From Adhaeribacter arboris (GTDB lineage: Bacteria; Bacteroidota; Bacteroidia; Cytophagales; Hymenobacteraceae), in NCBI RefSeq assembly GCF_003023845.1, contig NZ_PYFT01000001.1, forward strand, positions 4,712,001-4,776,000: a stretch of 64,000 nucleotides of DNA, written 5' to 3'. Under the pieces are notes generated by a model, which was given only the letters and a program-made list of their open reading frames with translations, was not told the DNA's origin and searched no databases. The translations under genes and the position numbers were made by a program. Shown here one piece after another: positions 9,801 through 18,800 of this stretch. The stretch's first letter is position 1, and every line of letters begins with the position of its first letter.

Positions 9801-12800
9801 AGCATTATGTTGCCCAAATACACCGGATAGGGTGCCTACAGATGAACGTACCGGAGTATTGTTATTTTTAGTGTAATACCCGAACGGTAATTCTTGATTG
9901 GGCGAATAACGGGCTACCGGAGTAATCGTTACCTGACCTTCACCGGCTTTTTCGAATAGCTGTACAGCAACCTCTTCTCCCTTCAGGGTAGTTTGAATGC
10001 CGCCGGCTAAAGTATTCCAGCCCACGTTAATGTTATATCCTAAGGTATTTACTACCGTTTGTAAAGGGGGTTCGTTATTGCCTTCGTAACCATTCAACGA
10101 CATGGCATATAAACCAACGTTAAGGGCTGGTGCGTTAACGGCATTGCTGTTAATTGTTAAGGCCGCATTAAAAGTACTCACTACACTTAAGTTGCCGGGA
10201 GCAAATGCTACTTGCAAAGTCTTCGTTTCATCCGGGGCCAGGGAGTTGCCGGTTGGCTCGTTTTCCATGGTCAAGGTCTGCACGGCAAAATTGCTCGCAT
10301 TTACCCCGCCAATAGTAATAGTACCCAAGTTAAGGGTGCTGGTACCGGTATTGGTAATAGTCAGGCGTTTGGTTACTGTGGTATTTTTAAGCGCATCGAA
10401 CACCAGTTCTGCATTGCTTACCGCAATTGTAGCCGATGCGACTGGGCTATTTACCTGTAAAGTTACCGGGAGAGTGGCACTGTTATAACCGTCAGCGGAT
10501 ACCGTAACTGTAGCATTGTAGGTGCCAGGGAGTAATCCGGCTTCGTTGATACCAAAAGTTAAGGAACCAAGAGCAGCAGTTGGTAAAGTTAACCAAGAGC
10601 TGTTTGCTGATTTAGTTATAGTTAAAGCTGGCGTGCCGCTGCTGGCAGAAAGAGTTACTGTCTGCGGCGCAGTAGTAGTACCTGGCGTATAATTGAACGC
10701 TAAGGATTGGCTGGAGAAGGAAAGTTCTTTTGCCACAACTTGTCCAAAAGGTTTCACGTTGCGCACAATTACTACCACATCCTGGTAGTCAAAGCCGCTT
10801 ACATGCTCTTCGGTAGCTATCACGTACGCATTCTCAATTACTGTTCCTTCGGCATCTTTCAGCGGATACACGCGAACATGATGCGGTACAGCACCCGTAA
10901 AGTTATTCAAAGCATCTTCGCTGTACAAGTGGCGGTTAGCAAAGAACGGCCAGCGGGAATAGAAACCAAACGAGGCAACACCCGGGTCAAAAGAAAGTGA
11001 TCCGTTTGTTTGTACGTCTACAGTTTGATAGTTATTGTTATCTACCGTGAATAGTTCATTCTTCGCGTTGGCATCACCGGTAGTATACCAGCCAAAACCT
11101 GCTACAATACCACCCGCATCCTGCGGTCCGAATACAGACAAAGGCTCAATAGTTACAAGGCCGTCTGTTGCCCGTTGGAAAGCCTGAATAGCTACTTCTT
11201 CCCCTAACAAAGGTGCTTTGAAGTTGGTACTGTGAATAATGTTAGTAGACTTATTATCGTCTCCTACGTTTACTTTTATACCATGTACATCCAGCACTGC
11301 TTGTAAAGATGGTTCGTTGGTGCCAGATAAACCGACCGTTCCTAAACCGCTTATCTTCACTTCTTTCACCGGGTTATTAGTGCTGTTTACTAATAAGCTG
11401 GCGGTCTTAACTCCGGTGGTGGTTGGGTTAAATGCCACATTAAAGGTTATAGCGCTACCGCGGGAAATGGTAACCGGAGCATTTACACTTGGAGTAGGAG
11501 CGCCTACTAATTGGAACTGACCTTTGTCTACCCCATCGAGAGTAATGCCCGTTACAGTTAAGTTGCTGTTCCCGGTGTTTGCAATGGTAATGGTATGGTT
11601 TTTACCGGCAGCCCCGCCTACCACATCATTATCCACTATTTCACTTGGGCTTACGTTGGCGATACCAACTTGCGCCGAAGGAGCAGTAGCTTTTAGTAAT
11701 ACAATTTGGGCGGTTTTACCGCTGATATTGTTCCAGTTATACTCAATTAGGTATAAATTACCGGTTTCCACATCTTCGGTTATATCCAGCGGATTGGTAA
11801 ATCCGGATAGGCCTGTGATGCCGTCGGTACCGGAACCTGTTTGCGCTCCGATAATGTCGTATATTTTATCATCGCTATCGGCGGAATTAACAGATGGGTC
11901 TTTCGCCATAGAACCTGGTTCCAACACGATAATATCACTGCCGCCGCTGAACCGACACACTAATAATCTGCCTTTTAAAGCGCCACCGAATGCGTTGCTC
12001 TTGTATTCAATGGCTCCGTTAGGCGATTTGTTCAACTCAAAGTTGTAAGCTGCTCCGCGGTAATTAACGTCTGGACCTTGAGTAGTGGCATATTTCGGAT
12101 TATCCAGATAGCCCCGGTTAGCTACATACTCGCCCCGAAGTGGGTTAGGATGGCCATAGAAACCTACTGGTTTCAGCGGATTAATACGGAATAACCAGTC
12201 GTTCTGCACTTTAATTCCGGTAGTGGCCGGTACAACTGGTCCATTATAGAAGGTTCCATTTGGCCGGCGCGTACCCGCTACGGAAGCAGGAGAGTTTCCA
12301 CCAGCGGCCGAACCGTTGGCTGGTACATACAACTGACCATTAGAATGCCACACCAGGTCAACTGCATTGCGAACGCCTGAAGCATAAATTGTTAAAGGCG
12401 AATTAGTAGCATAAGGGTTATAAGTACCATCGGAGAAACGAATATTATCCGCAGGCGCGTTATTGATTAAAGCTTGATTAGCCGTTGTCCGTACATCCAA
12501 AGGCAACGTCAGGCCAGTTAACTTATTTAAATCTAAACGCAATACCGTAGCTGACAATAAACTTTCATCCCGTTGCCAGGTGCCATCGTAGCTTCCCATG
12601 GAGCTCAAGCTACCCTGGTTGAAATACAAGGCGCCATCTGGGCCAAAAGCAATACTATTTACCAGGTGATCCGCTTTAGAACGTGGCAATTTGGTTAAAA
12701 TTAATTCTTCGGTTCCTAAATCCGGACCACTCAGGCGGGAAATGTTACCATCAAATTCCGGCGCGTTGGTAAGACCCGCACTACAATGTGACACGTAAGC

Positions 12801-15800
12801 AATTAGGTTAGTAGCCGTTGCATTAGGCGCAAAAGTTAAACCTACCGAAGAACGTAAGCCGTACTTGTTGGTTAACGATTTAATTTCTACCACTCCCGAC
12901 AGCATGCCGGTTGTATGATCTACGGTAAAGCGCTCAATAACCCCGTCTAAACGCAAAGCATAGAATTTACCATCTGGACCAAACGTTAAGCAGGTATATT
13001 TTTTACCTACTGTTCCCGGAATAACCTGTTTTGGAGCAAATTCTGCCGCCACTGGGTTCGGAGTTCCGGTGGTGGTACCACCCGTTGTAAAGTTTGCTTC
13101 GTAAGGCAGGAACGCCGCGCCGCTGTGCGATTTAACCTGATTAGTAACTACAAACCGGTACTTGGTATTTGGCTCTAAGGCAAAGGCTGGGGAGAAGCTG
13201 ATGGCATCACCGCCACCCGTGCCTTGTACCACCCCTTGAATTTCGGTGGTAGTAGTGCCGCTCACTTTTAACAGCTTAACCGTATTTACCGTTAACGTAG
13301 AATTGTCTACCCCACCTTTAAAACCAGCTACTTCTGGTACATACAAACTATTGGCAGCAATGCTGGCGGTATTTACACTAACATTAACGGCTCCATTAGC
13401 CGGCGTAGAAGAAATAACGTAAGGCTGATTGCTGCCAGGAGCTAAAACAGTAACCTGAATCATCGTGCTAGCGCTGGTATACCCAGAGGTAGCTGCCGTA
13501 ATAGTAGCCGTATAGGTGCCTACCGCGAGCGATTTAGCGGCGGTATAATCAAAGGTTACGTTCGGTTCGCTGCTGTTATGGGTAGCATCGAAGCTTAACC
13601 AATTGGTGGCTCCCGCTCCATAAGTAGCTGTTAAAGAAATAGGCAGATTGTCCAGATCGGCAGAGTTGCCTAAATCCAACGAGAAGGTTTTGTTAGTCTC
13701 AGTGGTTCCTCTTTCAATAACTAAGCTATGATCACTTGCCGACCAGATCAAATAAGGAGCTACACTAATCGGAGTAATTAAAGCAGAGTTGATTTTGGTG
13801 TTGATACCGCCATCGGCATTAATAGTTAAGAGGCCATCGGCTACCGTTACCCGTACTTTTGCTGATTTAAAGCGAGTAGCTGTTCCGGATGTTCCGGTAG
13901 GAACAAAGTTAGAGAAAGCATTAAAACCCTCTACGTTCAAGGTATGACTTTCTGGTACGGTTCCCGGGTCAGAATCACCGGCCGAGACCGTAACATCATA
14001 CGTACCATTCGGAACTTTAATTTCCCAATAACCTTCAGTCTTGGTACCGTTAAAGGTGCCTTCAATCGTGTTGGCCTGCATGTGCATTAACGTAGCTTGC
14101 AGCACATCGGCAGGAGTGGTACGTTTACGACCATTTCCTGGCGTAGTTCCGCCTACTGATAAATCCAGCGGAGTGCCATCGGCGCGTTTTTTCCAGCCGT
14201 ACTCTAGGTTGGTACCTTGATTAGCGCCTGTTCTTAAGCCAAAAGGCTGACCGTAATCTTTTACCCAGCCGGTAGGTGGTACCGTGGCCGGATCCTGGAA
14301 GTTTACTTTGATTTCCTGCGCTACAACAGGAGCATTAATCGTTAAATTAATCAATAGAGTAGCGGGCTGATATCCTTCGGCGGTTGCTGTTACAGTGGCC
14401 TCGTAGATACCAGGAGCCAGAGTAGAACTAAAATTATTAGCTCCAAAAGCAATATTACCTAAACTAGCAGTGGGCAAGGTTAACCAGCTAGCCGGGGTGC
14501 TACTGAAAGTAACTGCCGGAGTGCCTTCACTCGCGGATAAAACTGTTAGTTTAGAGGCAACAGCTTGTCCTTGAGTAGCGGTAAAATCTAGTGCATTTGG
14601 CGCAAAAGCTAATACCTTACCAGCAGAATTATCGGAAGTTAAAGAGAAATTCTCGAAGGTAAAGGTAACTGGCGTGGTGGCATTACGATGCGTAGCATAA
14701 ATACCGGCATACGTTACTTTTCCGGCCAAAGCCAAATTAGCAATATCAATAGCTGCAGTAGCATAACGTGCTCCTACATTCAGGTAAGTAATGCCATCGG
14801 TAGAGTAGAATCCTTCTAATCTGTTATTAACTAAATCTACTACCAAACGCAAACGCAAAGTTTGGTTGTTCAGTCCGGTAACAGCATTTAGTAATATACG
14901 CTGATCAGGGTTGTTCAGGCCATTATTTACGGCATCGGTAGAAGAAATATCGTTTAATTCCTTCCGCATTTCTACTTTATTGCCCGATACGGCCAGTTTT
15001 ACGAAGGTTTTATCGTTCAAACCTAACCACAAGCCAGCTTGTTCTGATAAAGTGCCGTTGTAAGGATTAATGATGGTTGTTTCGAGAGTGATTTTTCCGG
15101 TAGCCAGAACTCCCACCCCTAAAGTATTTACCTGATTATTATTAGCCAGGAAGGAAATGCCTTTATTGGTTTGGATGCTTAATCTGCCATTAGCTACTGT
15201 TAACTTAGATGGTTCAAAACCTGTTACTGCGGTAGATGATGTGCCATCTGCTGTCAGGCGAGTACCCGTGTGAGCATCTACCATTGTAAAGCCAGTTGCT
15301 ACATTATTCTTATCAGTTAAACCACCTTCGGTGCCGTCAAAGTTAAGGACAAATGGCACAGGTACATTAATCTGTTCGCAAGGCAAGGTGCTGATAGGCG
15401 AGCAAGGTACTACAACGGGAGCATCTTCTACGTTAATAGTAAATGATACACTTATTGCGGCAAGCGCTTTATCGGTAGCGGTCAGGCGAATAGCAACACT
15501 AGTAGCAGTGGCCGGAGCAGTGCCGCTAAAAGTTTGCGTATTGGCATTAAACTGTAGCCAGCTTGGTAAGGCACTGCCATTTGCTAAAGAAGCAGTATAG
15601 CTAAGCACATCTCCAACGTTTGGATCGGAGAAAGATCCAGTTATGAAAGAGAAGATCTGACCAGCCGTAATGGTTTGAGTTTCCGGCGCAGATACTACTA
15701 TTGGTGCGGCATTAACGGTATTTACGGTAAGAGTAAACTCTGTACTGGTGGTTGCCTGTCCATCGCTCGCGCTTACTTTAATGGGGTAAACTGCGGCGCT

Positions 15801-18800
15801 TATGGGGGTACCACTAAACGTTTTAGTTGCAGCATTAAAAGTTAACCAGGCTGGTAAGGCACTGCCATCCGTTAAGGTAGCAGTCAGCGTTAGGCCATCG
15901 CCATCGGCGTCGGTAAAAGTAGTGGCTGGTACAGCGAAGGAGAAACTGCTTCCTACCGGAGTGTTTCTATTTTCAATAACTGTGGCTACTACTGGAGCTT
16001 GGTTAACTGGAGTGGTTTGCGGCTTGATCGAGAAATTATCAAAAGTATAAGTAACTGAACTAGCTCCATTCCGATGAGTACCAAAAATTCCAGCGTAAAC
16101 ATTGCTGCCCGTTAAGCCCATGCCTTCAATGCTTAAGCTTTTTACCGGGTATCCATCGCCCACGTTAACGTAGGTGGTTCCATTAACAGAATAATACGCT
16201 TCTACGGTGTTGGCGATTGGATCAACCACCATCCGTAGATGTACGGTTTGTCTGTCTAAGCCACTAATTACACTAGTGTTGCGGCGGCTTGGATCCGTCA
16301 GGTCCGAAGTGATAGGAGATTGATCGTTGAATTCCTTACGTAATACTACCCGGTTGTTATTAATAGCTAACCGGACAAAGGTTTTATCATTTAATCCGTA
16401 CCACAAGCCAGCTTGTTCATCGTTACTGCCCCGGAAAGGATTAACCATTGTAGTTTCCAGAATAAACCGGCCGGCACTAGCATTAAATGCTACACCTAAG
16501 CTATTTAGCTGGTTATTGTTGCCTACAATAGCAATACCTTTATTCGTTACAAGAGCAAGTTTGTCGTTTGCTACGGTTAACTGGGCCGGCTCATATCCTC
16601 TGATGGCAGAAGAGGCAGTTCCATCGGTGTTTACCCGGGTGCCGGTATAAGCATCGGCCATAGTAAAGCCGGTTCCTTTGCCGCTTTTGTCAACTAATCC
16701 GCCTTCGTTGCCGTTGAAAGTTAAATTAAAAGGCAAAGTAGCGGCAATTTGGTTGCATGGTAAAGTACTATTAGGCGGGCAGCCTACTACCGGAGCCGCT
16801 TCAACGGCTATATTAAATTCAGTACTTACAGTAGCTTTACTATCACTTGCTGTTAACTTAATCACATAACTGGACGCACTAACCGGTGTTCCGGTAAACG
16901 TTTTAGCTGTTGTGCTAAAAGTTAACCAAGAAGGGAGAACATTGCCATTTGCGAGAGTAGCCGTTAAAGTGAGTGGGTCATTATCCGCATCGGAGAAAGT
17001 GGTAGCGGGCACTTCAAAAGAGAAAGCAGTACCCACGGTTGCCGTTTTATTGCTGATAGTATTAGCCACAACCGGAGCCACGTTGGCTGGTACCACATCG
17101 TTTACGGTAATGGTTACCGGAACCGTAGTAGATTGTACGGGCGAACCATTATCCGTTGCCTGCACCGTTAAGGTGTAAGCTGGAGTAATAGCAAAATCTA
17201 ATCCGCCGGCCAAAGTAATAATTCCGGAAGAGGGGTTAATAGCAAACTTACCGGCTTCGTTGCCGGCAGTAATGCTGTAGGTTAACGCATGATTGTCCGC
17301 ATCCGTAGCCGATACTGTTCCTACTTCGGTGCCAACGCTGGCGTTCTCATCTTTATTGAAGGAATAACTAGAACTGGCAAATACCGGGGCTTGATTAACG
17401 GGCGTTACTGCTTCTACAGATAAATTAAACTCGGTACTAACAGATACTTGACCATCGTTGGCAGTTACTTTAATCGAATAAGTAGTTGCGGTTTCGGGAG
17501 TACCGTTAAATACACTACCGTTAAAGCTTAACCAAGTAGGTAAAGCGTTGCCATCAGCTAAAGTAGCGGTTAGCATTAAGGCATCATTATCAGTGTCTGT
17601 AAAAGTATTTGCAGGAACTTCCAGTGAGAAGGCAGTACCTACGGTAGCGTTTTTATTGCCAATAGCATTCGCCACTGTGGGAGCAGCGTTTCCGGGTACT
17701 TCCTCGTTTATGGTAATAGTTACCTGGGTAGTAGCAGACAGTGCGGGCGAACCATTATCGGTGGCTTGCACCGTTAACGTGTAGGCTGGAGCAGAAACAT
17801 CCATCAAACTGGCAGCTAATTTTATTTCACCACTAACTGCATCAATGGCAAATTTAGCCGCGTCATTCCCGGCTGTAATGCTATAAGAAACGGTTTGTTC
17901 CGGAGCATCAATAGCTTTTACGGTGCCTATAAGGGCATTAACGGGCGTGCTTCTAACCTGATTAAATGAATAGGCGGCACTTGCAAATACGGGTGCCTGG
18001 TTTACCGGAGCCGCTGCTTCTACAGATAAGCTAAATTCAGTGCTAACCGAAGCTTTGCCGTCGCTGGCACTTAATTTTAGGGTATAATCTGCCGCACTTT
18101 CTGGGGTGCCACTAAACAAACTACCGTTAAAAGTTAACCAAGAGGGTAGCGCATCGCCATTTGCGAGAGTAGCCGTTAAAGTGAGTGGGTCATTATCCGC
18201 ATCGGAGAAAGTGGCAGCGGGCACTTCAAAAGAGAAAGCAGTACCCACGGTTGCCGTTTTATTGCTGATAGTATTAGCCACAACCGGAGCCACGTTGGCT
18301 GGTACCACATCGTTTACGGTAATGGTTACCGGAATCGTAGTAGATTGTACGGGCGAACCATTATCCGTTGCCTGCACCGTTAAGGTGTAAGCTGGAGTAA
18401 TAGCAAAATCTAATCCGCCGGCCAAAGTAATAATTCCGGAAGAGGGGTTAATAGCAAATTTACCGGCTTCGTTGCCGGCAGTAATGCTGTAGGTTAACGC
18501 ATGATTGTCCGCATCCGTAGCCGATACTGTTCCTACTTCGGTGCCAACGCTGGCGTTCTCATCTTTATTGAAGGAATAACTAGAACTGGCAAATACCGGC
18601 GGCGTGTTTACTGCGGCAGGTAAAATTTCAATTGCATTAATGATGGCTTTATCTTTAGACGCAGCGAAATCTATGTTTAGCGCATCATCGGTTACGTCTA
18701 CATCAAAAGTACGGGTAACAATTACTTTGTTTTTATTGCCGCCGGCAACGTATAAATCTAAATCATCTATAACATTGTTTCCTTCAATGGCAACATCAAA

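Noticed and set aside
11524-12048. 174-codon open frame on the plus strand inside the giant gene, with similar ones at 10102-10488 and 9226-9567
   Set aside because: These are antisense shadows of a long, repetitive, stop-poor gene; the real frame has clear domains.
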